Assembly: GCA_905214725.1 (NCBI GenBank)
Contig: CAJMNH010000001.1
Location: 124,001-188,000 of the forward strand
Length of the DNA stretch: 64,000 nucleotides
Direction: 5' to 3'
Origin: an uncultured bacterium
GTDB taxonomy: Bacteria > Bacteroidota > Bacteroidia > Bacteroidales > Rikenellaceae
Program-made: the position numbers and the translations under genes
Notes under the pieces: generated by a model
Seen by the model: only the letters and a program-made list of their open reading frames with translations
Told to the model about the DNA's origin: nothing
Databases searched by the model: none
In this document: positions 52,789 to 61,215 of the stretch, one piece after another
How the letters are laid out: each line of letters starts with the position of its first letter
Position numbering within the stretch: the first letter of the stretch is position 1

Positions 52789-55611
52789 ATGAAGCAAGAG
52801 GAGAAGATCGAGGTGCTCGGCGCCCGGGTACACAATCTGAAAAATATAGACGTTACGATTCCCCGCCGCAAGTTGGTGGTAGTCACCGGTCTGTCTGGAT
52901 CGGGCAAATCGTCGCTGGCTTTCGATACGATCTACGCCGAGGGACAGCGGCGGTATATGGAGACGCTTTCGACTTATGCCCGCCAGTTCGTAGGTACGAT
53001 GGAGCGTCCCGATGTGGACAAGATCACGGGGCTGAGTCCCGTCGTGGCCATCGAGCAGAAGACGACCAACAAGAATCCCCGCTCGACGGTGGGAACCGTC
53101 ACCGAGATCAACGACTTCCTGCGTCTGCTGTATGCGCGGGCGTCGCGCGCCTATTCGCCGGCTACGGGCGAGGAGATGGTGCATTACTCCGACGAGCAGA
53201 TCCTCGACCTGATGCTGCGGGATTATCCCGGTCGTAAAATCGCCCTGCTGGCGCCGATCGTCAAGGGGCGCAAGGGGCACTACCGTGAGCTATTCGAATC
53301 GTTGGTGAAAAAGGGCTATCTCTATGCCCGCATCGACGGCGAGATGCGCGAATTCTCGACGGGCATGAAGCTCGACCGTTACAAAATCCATACGATCGAT
53401 CTGGTCGTCGACCGGCTGCGCATAAGCGAGGAGTCGCGCGACCGGCTGATGACCTCGCTCAAAGAGTCGATGCGGCAGGGTAAGGGAACGATGGCCCTCT
53501 ATGATTACGATACGGAGACGATGCGCTATTATTCGCGTCACCTGATGTGCCCCACCACGGGTGTCGCTTTCGAAGATCCGGCGCCGCACACCTTTTCGTT
53601 CAATTCGCCGAAGGGCGCCTGCCCCCATTGCAACGGGTTGGGCGTTGAGGCGGTGTTCGACCGCAGCAAGATCGTTCCCGATCCGAAGAAGTCGCTGCGC
53701 GCCGGCGGCGTCGAACCGTTCGGACCTTACCATAACAATATGCTGTTCGCTCTGTTGGAGATGCTGGGGCGTCGCTATGATTTTACGCTCGACGATCCCG
53801 TGCAGAGCATTTCGGAGGAGGGGATGAACGCCATTCTGTATGGCGATTCCGAACCGCTGACCGTCGATCTGTCGGAGTTCGCCAATGCCGGCGGCAAACG
53901 GCTGGTGTCGTGGGACGGCATGGCCGAGTGGATCGGTCGCAACTACGACGAGGATTCGAAGCGCGGCGAGAAGTGGCGCGAACAATTTCTGGTCTACAAA
54001 CCGTGCAGTGTCTGCGGCGGTTCGCGCCTCAAAAGCGAGGCGTTGCAGTTCCGTATCGGAGGGCGGAATATCGCCGAGGTGTCGGCGATGTCGATTACCG
54101 ACTTCGCCGAGTGGATGGAGCATGTCGAGGAGCATTTCAACGCGAAGAAGCGGAAGATCGCGCAGGAGGTCGTAAAAGAGATTCGCGAACGGCTCCATTT
54201 CCTGATCGAAGTGGGGTTGGGTTACTTGTCGCTGGGGCGTGCGTCGCGTTCGCTGTCGGGCGGCGAGAGCCAGCGTATCCGGTTGGCGACACAGGTCGGA
54301 TCGAAGTTGGTGAACGTACTTTATATTCTCGACGAACCCTCGATCGGCCTGCATCAGCGCGACAACCGGCGTCTGATCCGCAGTTTACAAGAGCTGCGCG
54401 ACGCCGGCAACTCGGTGATCGTCGTCGAGCACGACGAAGAGATGATGCGCTCGGCCGACTGGATCGTCGATGTGGGGCCGAAGGCGGGTCGTAAGGGCGG
54501 TCATATCGTGGCGGCAGGCACGTTCGACGATATGCTGAAATCCGATTCCATCACGGCCGATTACCTGACCGGCCGCAAACGGATCGAGATGCCGGCTGCG
54601 CTGCGCAAAGGCAACGGCCAGCATATCGTTATTCGCGGTGCGTCGGGGAATAATCTCAAACATATCGACGTCGATTTTCCGCTGGGTAAACTGATTCTCG
54701 TAACGGGCGTGAGCGGTTCGGGGAAATCGACGCTCGTCAACGAAACCCTGCGGCCGATCCTGAGCCAGAAACTGTATCGCTCGCTGAGTCGTCCGTTGGC
54801 CTACGATTCGATCGAGGGGATCGAGCACGTCGACAAACTGGTCGTGGTCGATCAGTCGCCCATCGGTCGTACGCCGCGCAGCAACCCTGCGACCTATTCC
54901 AATGTTTTCGCCGACATCCGCAAGCTCTTCGAGATGACGCCCGACGCGCAGGTGCGGGGGTTCAAGGCGGGGCGCTTCTCTTTCAACGTCAAGGGCGGCC
55001 GGTGCGAGGAGTGCCGCGGCGCGGGGGTGCAGACCATCGAGATGAATTTCCTGCCCGACGTCTATGTCACCTGCAAGAGCTGCGGCGGCCATCGCTACAA
55101 CCGTGAGACGCTCGAAGTGAAGTACAAAGGCAAGAATATCGACGACGTGCTGAACATGACGGTCAATATGGCCGTGGAGTTTTTCGAGAATATTCCGTCG
55201 ATCTATCAGAAACTGCGCGCCATTCAGGAGGTGGGACTGGGCTATCTGACGCTCGGACAGCCTTGCACGACGCTGTCAGGCGGCGAGAGCCAGCGTATCA
55301 AACTGGCTTCCGAATTGTCGAAACGGGACACGGGCCGCACGCTCTACATTCTCGATGAACCTACCACAGGGCTCCATTTCGAGGATATCCGTCTGTTGAT
55401 CGACGTGCTGAACAAATTGGTCGACCGGGGAAATACAGTCATCGTGATCGAGCACAACCTCGATGTGGTGAAGGTCGCCGACCATATTATCGATATCGGC
55501 CCCGAAGGCGGAGCTGCGGGCGGAGAGGTGGTCGCAGCGGGTACGCCGCACGAGGTAGCCGCCGTCAAGGCGAGTTATACGGGCCGATTCCTGCGAAAAA
55601 TGGGCGTCTAA
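52789..55611 (+). CDS. uvrA: excinuclease ABC subunit A
   Basis: 940 residues from ATG 52789 (TTG 52780 would add three). Two ABC ATPase modules: P-loops TGLSGSGKSSLAF (about 35-47) and TGVSGSGKSTLVN (about 638-650), signatures RSLSGGESQRIRLA and TTLSGGESQRIKLA, Walker B LYILDEPSIGLH and LYILDEPTTGLH. Zn-finger Cys pairs at CPHCNGLG, CSVCGG, CEECRG and CKSCGG. It finds bulky DNA lesions and loads UvrB. Complete. Confidence 0.98.
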   Translation: MKQEEKIEVLGARVHNLKNIDVTIPRRKLVVVTGLSGSGKSSLAFDTIYAEGQRRYMETLSTYARQFVGTMERPDVDKITGLSPVVAIEQKTTNKNPRSTVGTVTEINDFLRLLYARASRAYSPATGEEMVHYSDEQILDLMLRDYPGRKIALLAPIVKGRKGHYRELFESLVKKGYLYARIDGEMREFSTGMKLDRYKIHTIDLVVDRLRISEESRDRLMTSLKESMRQGKGTMALYDYDTETMRYYSRHLMCPTTGVAFEDPAPHTFSFNSPKGACPHCNGLGVEAVFDRSKIVPDPKKSLRAGGVEPFGPYHNNMLFALLEMLGRRYDFTLDDPVQSISEEGMNAILYGDSEPLTVDLSEFANAGGKRLVSWDGMAEWIGRNYDEDSKRGEKWREQFLVYKPCSVCGGSRLKSEALQFRIGGRNIAEVSAMSITDFAEWMEHVEEHFNAKKRKIAQEVVKEIRERLHFLIEVGLGYLSLGRASRSLSGGESQRIRLATQVGSKLVNVLYILDEPSIGLHQRDNRRLIRSLQELRDAGNSVIVVEHDEEMMRSADWIVDVGPKAGRKGGHIVAAGTFDDMLKSDSITADYLTGRKRIEMPAALRKGNGQHIVIRGASGNNLKHIDVDFPLGKLILVTGVSGSGKSTLVNETLRPILSQKLYRSLSRPLAYDSIEGIEHVDKLVVVDQSPIGRTPRSNPATYSNVFADIRKLFEMTPDAQVRGFKAGRFSFNVKGGRCEECRGAGVQTIEMNFLPDVYVTCKSCGGHRYNRETLEVKYKGKNIDDVLNMTVNMAVEFFENIPSIYQKLRAIQEVGLGYLTLGQPCTTLSGGESQRIKLASELSKRDTGRTLYILDEPTTGLHFEDIRLLIDVLNKLVDRGNTVIVIEHNLDVVKVADHIIDIGPEGGAAGGEVVAAGTPHEVAAVKASYTGRFLRKMGV

Positions 55612-55667
55612 AGAATTTGTGGCAAGGAGTTTGCGCTGGTAGGGTGCAAATGCAAACTCTATTGCCT

Positions 55668-56243
55668 ATGAAACGTATTATCGTATGGATGGCTGCCGCT
55701 GCCGTAGTGGTATCGGCGGTCGCAGTTACGGCCCAACAGCAGTCGAAGTCTCAGCGGGCCCAAACCAAATCACAGCGCACGGAAGCGCGTGAAGAACGTC
55801 ACGAGGAGCGTGTGAAACGGCGTGCCGAACGGCTGGCCGCTTTCGAAAAGCACATGGACTCGATCATTCTGTCGCGTAACTTCCAGTTTAACCCCTCGTC
55901 GATGCAGCGTCAGCCGGCGGGCCCCGTGCGCCAACTGATCAACCCCAACTTCACGGTCGGGTTCTGGGACGGCACGGTGGACATCTGTCTTCCCTACATC
56001 AAAGGGTATGTTCCTCCCTATTACTACACGATTCTCAACTACGTGCTTCCGTCGGTCGATGGCTATCGCGCCGAGCAGACCAACGAGGGCTGGATCGTGA
56101 CCTTCTCGACGTCGCTCTTTTCGTCCAACGACTACACCTTCACCTTCGACATCTACTCGTCGTCGGGCGGCGCCAATCTGACCATTTCGTCGGTTTGGTA
56201 CAACCCCGTGCAGTACTCCGGTACGATCACGCAGGTGTATTGA
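55668..56243 (+). CDS. DUF4251-family secreted protein
   Basis: 191 residues from ATG 55668. Signal peptide ending near TAQ (about 23), then a charged helical stretch (EAREERHEERVKRRAERLAAF) and the DUF4251 core: ILSRNFQFNPSSMQRQPAG, NPNFTVGFWDGTVDICLPY, and a C-terminal beta segment (LTISSVWYNPVQYSGTI). Periplasmic or outer-membrane-associated, role unknown; family confined mainly to Bacteroidota. Close behind uvrA, possibly read through from it. Confidence 0.88.
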   Translation: MKRIIVWMAAAAVVVSAVAVTAQQQSKSQRAQTKSQRTEAREERHEERVKRRAERLAAFEKHMDSIILSRNFQFNPSSMQRQPAGPVRQLINPNFTVGFWDGTVDICLPYIKGYVPPYYYTILNYVLPSVDGYRAEQTNEGWIVTFSTSLFSSNDYTFTFDIYSSSGGANLTISSVWYNPVQYSGTITQVY

Positions 56244-56260
56244 TTGGGTTGATAGAATGA

Positions 56261-56291
56261 AAAAAGACGGCATAAAAGCCGTCTTTTTTTA
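56261..56291. terminator. bidirectional terminator
   Basis: AAAAAGACGGC-ataaaa-GCCGTCTTTTT stem with T-run on the plus strand. Confidence 0.85.
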
Positions 56292-56310
56292 TGGTAATGA
56301 TTTCAAAACG

Positions 56311-56336
56311 AAAAAGCCACTGATTGCTCAGTGGCT
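56311..56336 (-). terminator. terminator of the tRNA-Pro pair
   Basis: Minus strand AGCCACTGA-gcaa-TCAGTGGCT followed by TTTTT, just beyond the 3' end of tRNA-Pro(CGG). Confidence 0.85.
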
Positions 56337-56350
56337 CTGAAGGGAAGGTT

Positions 56351-56427
56351 GTCGGGATACCGAGATTCGAACTCGGGACCTCCAACTCCCGAAGCTGGCG
56401 CGCTAACCGGGCTGCGCTACATCCCGA
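56351..56427 (-). tRNA. tRNA-Pro (anticodon CGG)
   Basis: Minus-strand cloverleaf: acceptor TCGGGAT/ATCCCGA, anticodon stem CCAGC/GTTGG with loop TTCGGGA (one wobble pair), T arm CCGAG-TTCGAAT-CTCGG. CCA not encoded. Confidence 0.93.
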
Positions 56428-56505
56428 AACTGATCGAGCGGAACATCGGCCTCGCGGCCGAACGGGAATTCCGCTCCTTCGTGACTTCCCTTTTACTTTT
56501 TATCG

Positions 56506-56580
56506 TCGGGGTAACAAGATTCGAACTTGTGACCCCCTGCTCCCAAAGCAGGTGCGCTAACCGGACTGCGCCACACCCCG
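56506..56580 (-). tRNA. tRNA-Pro (anticodon TGG)
   Basis: Minus-strand cloverleaf: acceptor CGGGGTG/TACCCCG (one wobble pair), anticodon stem CCTGC/GCAGG with loop TTTGGGA, T arm ACAAG-TTCGAAT-CTTGT. It is 78 bases upstream of the CGG isoacceptor and probably transcribed with it. Confidence 0.93.
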
Positions 56581-56711
56581 AGGTCGTTCGAAACCAATTT
56601 CCCAATCGATTTCGGTGTGCAAAGATACACGCTTTTTTGGTTATTACAAACTTTTTCGCAAGAAAAACGTCTTGCAGCCTCCTGTTATCCCCATTCTAAA
56701 AACGAAACCTT

Positions 56712-57518
56712 TCACCGCTGAAATTTCATCGTAAAACGGCGGATGCGGCGCGTCAGGAAGTCGGGCATGTAGAAGAACAGCGGAACGAACAACCGGTTCC
56801 ACCAGTCGGGTACGATGCAGCGGCGGCCGCGCCACAAGGCGTTCAAGCCCCGTCGGGCGCAACTGTCGGGCGAGATCAGCACGCCCAGACGGCGGCCGAT
56901 GCGCTGCCATTTGGGCGTGAGTCCGTAGAGGTCGGTCGCCACTCCCGCCGGACAGACAGCCGTCACGCGGACGCCGGATTCGGCCATCTCCTTGGCGAAT
57001 GCTTTGGAAAAACAGCGGACATAGGCTTTGGTGGCGGTATAGAGCGCCATCCCCGGAAAGGGCATCCAGACGGAGTAGGAAGACATATTGAGTATATACC
57101 CGCCGCCGCGTCGCGCCATGTCGGCTCCGAAGGCGCGGCAGTTTTTCGAAAGGGTCAGGTCGTGCAGCAGGATCATTCGCTCGATCCGTTCGACGGGCGT
57201 CGTCAGAATATCCCGATAAGAGAAAACCCCCGCGTTGTTTACCAGCACCTCCACCTCGACGTCCAACCGCGAAACTGCGTCGTACAACTCTTCCGAAGCG
57301 GTCATCCGCGCCAGATCCGTTGCGATCGCATCCACATGGACGCCGTGTGACGTCGTCAGTTCCCGCCGCGCCGTTTCGAGCGCTGCGCCGTCGCGGTCGG
57401 CGATCACCATGCGGTAACCCAGCGCCGCCAGCCGTTCGGCATAGCGGCGGCCGATGCCGTGCGCGGCTCCCGTTACGAGCGCCGCCTTCGAATTCGTTGC
57501 GATTGCGTGCTTTTTCAT
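56712..57518 (-). CDS. short-chain dehydrogenase, candidate hydroxysteroid dehydrogenase
   Basis: 268 residues from ATG 57518 (MKKHAIATNSKAALVTG). Classical SDR motifs: TGAAHGIG coenzyme loop, NNAG (VLVNNAGVFSY), and the Ser/Tyr/Lys triad in NMSSYSVWMPFPGMALYTATKAYV. Asp in MVIADRDG after strand 2 suggests NAD(H) preference. It begins two bases after the reductase gene's stop, third gene of the operon with 5-alpha-reductase and old-yellow-enzyme homologues; a 3-beta- or 3-alpha-hydroxysteroid dehydrogenase role is inferred from that company. The C-terminus has a hydrophobic WWNRLFVPLFFYMPDFL segment, possibly membrane-touching. Other substrates are possible. Confidence 0.9.
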   Translation of the reverse strand: MKKHAIATNSKAALVTGAAHGIGRRYAERLAALGYRMVIADRDGAALETARRELTTSHGVHVDAIATDLARMTASEELYDAVSRLDVEVEVLVNNAGVFSYRDILTTPVERIERMILLHDLTLSKNCRAFGADMARRGGGYILNMSSYSVWMPFPGMALYTATKAYVRCFSKAFAKEMAESGVRVTAVCPAGVATDLYGLTPKWQRIGRRLGVLISPDSCARRGLNALWRGRRCIVPDWWNRLFVPLFFYMPDFLTRRIRRFTMKFQR

Positions 57519-57520
57519 CG

Positions 57521-58741
57521 TTACGGGAGTTTCGCCAGCTCGTCCTGAATCTTGCGCGGCAGATCTGGGCAGTGCTTGCAGCACTGCATGTCGAGCGAAT
57601 ACATGCGGGCGATGCAGTAGTTGCGGTGGTCGCATGCGCTGCGCGTCGAGCGGTCGCCTTCGCGAAGCTTATTGACGAAAGCGGGGTCGTTGACCAGCGC
57701 GCGGGCCATCTGTACCAGTTCGAAACCGCTGCCGAGCACACGCTCGATACCCTCGCGGCTCACCAGCCCGCCCACGTAGACCAGCGGCAGTTTCAGTTCG
57801 GCGCGGAATTTTCGGGCGTTTTCCAGAAAGAAGCACTCTTCGAAGGGATATTGCTTGATCATGTATCGTCCGAAAAGCCGCACGAAGATGCGCAGCCACC
57901 ACTGCATGTAGTAGCTCATCGTGTAGAGCGGAATGATGCCGCGCATGACGGCCATCGGCGCTTTGCTCACGAAGCCCGACGAAAGGACGATGCCGTCGAC
58001 GCCGCAGGCTTCGATCGCCTTGGCGATTTCGAGACTTTCGGGGATCTCGATTCCTCCCTTGAATCCGTCCTCCATATTGTGCTTCACCAGCACGGCCATC
58101 CGCTCACGGGCGGCCGCCTCCATCACTTCGTCGAGACACATCCGCATGAAGCGCATCCGATTGTCGAGCGTGCCGCCGTATTCGTCGCGCCGGCGGTTGG
58201 TGTAGGGCGAAAGGAATTGCGAAATGAGGTAGCCGTGTCCGGCGTGTACCTCCACGCAGTCGAAGCCCGCTTCGTGCGCCGTGTGCACCGCACGGCCGAA
58301 ATCGGCGGCCACCTGTCGGATCTCGTCGCGCCGCATGGCGCGTACGGGGGTGTAGGCGTAAAGGTTGAAGCCCGACGAAGCGCCGATCGGAATCTGTCCG
58401 GCGGTGGAGTAGTGGGTCATGTTGCCGCAATGGCCGATCTGGATCGACGCGGCGGCTCCCTCGCGGTGTACGGCGTCGGTGATGTCGCGCAGCCCCGGCA
58501 CGATTTCGGGACGCAGCCACAACTGTTTTTCGAACGACAGCCCGCTGCGGCAGACGGCGGCGTAGGCCAACGTAGTCATTCCCACGCCGCCGCGGGCGAC
58601 GCTCGCATGGTAGTTTTTCAACTGTTCGGTCGGGCCGTAGGCGTGTCCCATCGACTCGAAGGCCGCCGAGCGGATCGTGCGGTTGCGCAGCGTGACGGGA
58701 CCCAGTTTATAGGGGGTGAACAACAGCGACTCTTTTTCCAT
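57521..58741 (-). CDS. old-yellow-enzyme family reductase, candidate 5-beta-reductase / steroid ene-reductase
   Basis: 406 residues from ATG 58741. FMN-binding TIM barrel: TLRNRTIRSAAFESMG, IQIGHCGNMTHY, catalytic-region VEVHAGHGYLISQFLSPYTN (His/His type), and the phosphate-binding VYVGGL with MARALVNDP. A Cys cluster at the C-terminus (CDHRNYCIARMYSLDMQCC) recalls the iron-sulfur segment of BaiCD / dienoyl-CoA reductases, but the FAD/NAD domain of those 650-residue enzymes is absent, so electrons must come from a partner. Its start is 4 bases past the end of the 5-alpha-reductase gene. Reduction of a 3-oxo-delta-4 steroid to the 5-beta form is inferred from the operon. Confidence 0.9.
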   Translation of the reverse strand: MEKESLLFTPYKLGPVTLRNRTIRSAAFESMGHAYGPTEQLKNYHASVARGGVGMTTLAYAAVCRSGLSFEKQLWLRPEIVPGLRDITDAVHREGAAASIQIGHCGNMTHYSTAGQIPIGASSGFNLYAYTPVRAMRRDEIRQVAADFGRAVHTAHEAGFDCVEVHAGHGYLISQFLSPYTNRRRDEYGGTLDNRMRFMRMCLDEVMEAAARERMAVLVKHNMEDGFKGGIEIPESLEIAKAIEACGVDGIVLSSGFVSKAPMAVMRGIIPLYTMSYYMQWWLRIFVRLFGRYMIKQYPFEECFFLENARKFRAELKLPLVYVGGLVSREGIERVLGSGFELVQMARALVNDPAFVNKLREGDRSTRSACDHRNYCIARMYSLDMQCCKHCPDLPRKIQDELAKLP

Positions 58742-58745
58742 AGGT

Positions 58746-59507
58746 TCAGTAGATAAAGGGTATGATGCGTTTGCGATGCAGCGAGGTGAACTCCTCGCCG
58801 AACTCCTGTTCGTAGCGTTTGTAGAGCGAAGCCGACCGCGGCGCCAGATTGGCGAAGGTCCACCATGCGAATACGGCGCCGGCCCACGACCACGAGGCGA
58901 CGGCGAAACCCGCCCATTCGAGCAACTCACCGAAATAGTTGGCCGACGAGACGTAGCGGAACATCCCGCCGTAGGGGATGTAGTGGCGCGTATCGCCCGG
59001 GCGGCGCAGGTGACGGATGATGTAGTCGGAACGGAGATTGATCGCCATGCCGGCGATGAACAATGCCCCTCCGATGTAGATGTAAGGCTGCATGAACCAG
59101 TTGTCGTAGTACCCTTCGGGCGAGACGAAGAAGATCCAGCCTCCCTGCATCAGGGCGTTGAGCGTATTGAATACCATTCCCATCAGAATGATCCCCAACG
59201 GCATCTGCGACTGGCCGCGAATCAGCAGCGGGAAGATGAAGGCACGTTGCAGATAGTGGCTCTGGAAAAGGATGAAGAGTGCCAGCGGCCCTGCTTCGAA
59301 AGCGCGGTCGGAACAGAACCATAAGACGCACATGGCGATGAAAACGGGCGATTCCATCAGCACCCAGCCGATGCGGTTCGGTATTCCGGGCCCGAATTTC
59401 CGGTTGAAGAGATATCCGTATCCCGCCTCGACGAAATAGAGTGCGACAAAGACCGCGAGAGCTATCCCGGTCATCGTCCATAGAAAAAAAGAAAATGTTT
59501 CGCTCAT
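58746..59507 (-). CDS. steroid 5-alpha-reductase (SRD5A) family membrane protein
   Basis: 253 residues from ATG 59507; the frame continues upstream only as a shadow of the glutamate decarboxylase gene. About six membrane helices, and the C-terminal family signature: FRYVSSANYFGELLEWAGFA, WTFANLAPRS and YEQEFGEEFTSLHRKRIIPFIY, closely matching the NADPH-binding end of eukaryotic and bacterial steroid 5-alpha-reductases (DUF1295-like superfamily). It would reduce the delta-4 bond of 3-oxo steroids to the 5-alpha (allo) form in the inner membrane. First gene of the three-gene operon; its -7 box lies directly before the ATG. Confidence 0.92.
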   Translation of the reverse strand: MSETFSFFLWTMTGIALAVFVALYFVEAGYGYLFNRKFGPGIPNRIGWVLMESPVFIAMCVLWFCSDRAFEAGPLALFILFQSHYLQRAFIFPLLIRGQSQMPLGIILMGMVFNTLNALMQGGWIFFVSPEGYYDNWFMQPYIYIGGALFIAGMAINLRSDYIIRHLRRPGDTRHYIPYGGMFRYVSSANYFGELLEWAGFAVASWSWAGAVFAWWTFANLAPRSASLYKRYEQEFGEEFTSLHRKRIIPFIY

Positions 59508-59515
59508 AACGTTAA

Positions 59516-59523
59516 CAAAGATA
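59516..59523 (-). promoter_or_regulatory. -7 box (TATCTTTG) for the steroid-reductase operon, very short leader
   Basis: Exact TAnnTTTG match on the minus strand, eight bases from the ATG at 59507. No clear TTTG at -33, so an activator may be needed. Confidence 0.55.
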
Positions 59524-59624
59524 CGCATTTTTGTCGATAATGCGCCTCCGGCTTTTCGGAATCGCTTCCGAGTGGCATAGTTTGTGGATTTATGAGCCAT
59601 GTAATTTTTAAAAATAGTACCGCT

Positions 59625-61040
59625 ATGAACACGAAACAAGAGACACGCGCCAATGCTACGACGGCTGTCTTCGGATCGGAAAAGATGCTTACGCCCGCTC
59701 CGACGCAGAACATCCCGCAGCACAAAACCACACCGGAGATCGCTTACCAGATGGTGAAGGATGAGACCTATCCGCAGACGCAGCCGCGTTTGAATCTGGC
59801 GACTTTCGTCACGACCTACATGGATGAATACGCTACGCGCCTGATGAACGAGGCGATCAATGTCAACTACATCGACGAAACCGAGTATCCGCGTGTAGCC
59901 GTGATGTGCGGACGATGCATCAACATCATCGCCAACATGTGGAATTCGCCCGAGCAGGCCGAGTGGAAGACCGGTGCGCTGGGCATCGGATCGTCGGAAG
60001 CCTGTATGTTGGGCGGTGTTGCTGCTTGGCTGCGCTGGCGTACGAAGCGCAAAGCCGAGGGCAAACCCTTCGACAAACCGAATCTGGTGATGAGCTCCGC
60101 TTTCCAAGTGGTTTGGGAGAAATTCTGCCAGTTGTGGCAGATCGAGATGCGTACGGTGCCCCTTACGCTCGAAAAACCGACGCTCGATCCGAAGGACGCT
60201 CTCGCGATGTGCGACGAGAACACCATCTGCATCGTACCGATCGCGGGCGTGACGTGGACGGGCCTGAACGACGACATCGAAGCGCTCGACCGCGAACTGG
60301 ACGCTTACAATCAGAAGACGGGCTACGACATACCGATTCACGTCGATGCTGCGTCGGGCGGTTTCATTCTGCCGTTCCTCAATCCCGAAGTGAAGTGGGA
60401 TTTCCGTCTGAAATGGGTGTGGTCGATCTCCACGTCGGGACACAAGTACGGTCTGGTTTATCCGGGTCTGGGCTGGGTCGTTTGGAAGGACAAGAAGTAC
60501 CTGCCCGAGGAGATGTCGTTCAGCGTCAACTATCTGGGTGCCAACATCACGCAGGTGGGTCTGAACTTCTCGCGCCCTGCCGCGCAGATTCTGGGCCAGT
60601 ATTACAATTTCATCCGTTTGGGTTACGACGGCTACAAGGAGGTTCAGCAGAACTCGATGGACGTCGCCTGCTACTGCCACGAGCAGATCGGCAAGATGAA
60701 GTGCTTCGAGAACTATTCGAAAGAGTTGCAGAATCCGTTGTTCATCTGGTATATGAATCCCGAGTACGACAAGACGGCGAAGTGGACGCTCTACGACTTA
60801 CAGGCCGTGCTCCAACAGAGCGGCTGGATGGTTCCCGCCTACACGATGCCGAAGAATATCGACGATCTGGTCGTCATGCGCGTGGTCGTTCGTCAGGGAA
60901 TGTCGCGCGATATGGCCGACATGTTGCTGAGCGACATCAACAACGCGGTCACTGGTTTCGAGAAGCTGAAATATCCTACGCAGTCGCGTCTGGACTACGA
61001 GGCCAAGATCAAGCAGAAGGGCCGCGTCTTTACGCACTGA
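59625..61040 (+). CDS. gad: glutamate decarboxylase
   Basis: 471 residues from ATG 59625. PLP-dependent fold with GIGSSEACMLGGVAAWLRWR, cofactor-contacting IHVDAASGGFILPF, and the Schiff-base Lys in SISTSGHKYGLVYPGLGWV. It converts glutamate to GABA and consumes a proton, the basis of acid resistance and of GABA production by gut Bacteroidota. No gadC antiporter or glutaminase is adjacent. The upstream bases 59571-59587 (GTGGCATAGTTTGTGG) resemble the region upstream of bacterioferritin. A terminator follows. Confidence 0.96.
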   Translation: MNTKQETRANATTAVFGSEKMLTPAPTQNIPQHKTTPEIAYQMVKDETYPQTQPRLNLATFVTTYMDEYATRLMNEAINVNYIDETEYPRVAVMCGRCINIIANMWNSPEQAEWKTGALGIGSSEACMLGGVAAWLRWRTKRKAEGKPFDKPNLVMSSAFQVVWEKFCQLWQIEMRTVPLTLEKPTLDPKDALAMCDENTICIVPIAGVTWTGLNDDIEALDRELDAYNQKTGYDIPIHVDAASGGFILPFLNPEVKWDFRLKWVWSISTSGHKYGLVYPGLGWVVWKDKKYLPEEMSFSVNYLGANITQVGLNFSRPAAQILGQYYNFIRLGYDGYKEVQQNSMDVACYCHEQIGKMKCFENYSKELQNPLFIWYMNPEYDKTAKWTLYDLQAVLQQSGWMVPAYTMPKNIDDLVVMRVVVRQGMSRDMADMLLSDINNAVTGFEKLKYPTQSRLDYEAKIKQKGRVFTH

Positions 61041-61083
61041 TCGATACGACGACGTCGATTTGCGAATCGGCCGTTCGATTCGG

Positions 61084-61112
61084 GGTGTCCGGCAAAATGC
61101 CGGACACCTCTT
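61084..61112 (+). terminator. terminator after gad
   Basis: GGTGTCCGGC-aaaat-GCCGGACACC followed by TCTTTG. Confidence 0.8.
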
Positions 61113-61215
61113 TGTTTGCCTTGGTTCGGTTGGATTATTCACGGATTTTGCATACCTTTATTCATTGAATGTGCGGTACGGCGAATGCCGTCCGTGAAAA
61201 TCTGTATTTCCCGAA

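Noticed and set aside
59508..60680. N-terminal extension of the 5-alpha-reductase frame to 644 codons
   Set aside because: The extra residues lie opposite glutamate decarboxylase; the family start is at 59507 with a promoter box just before it.
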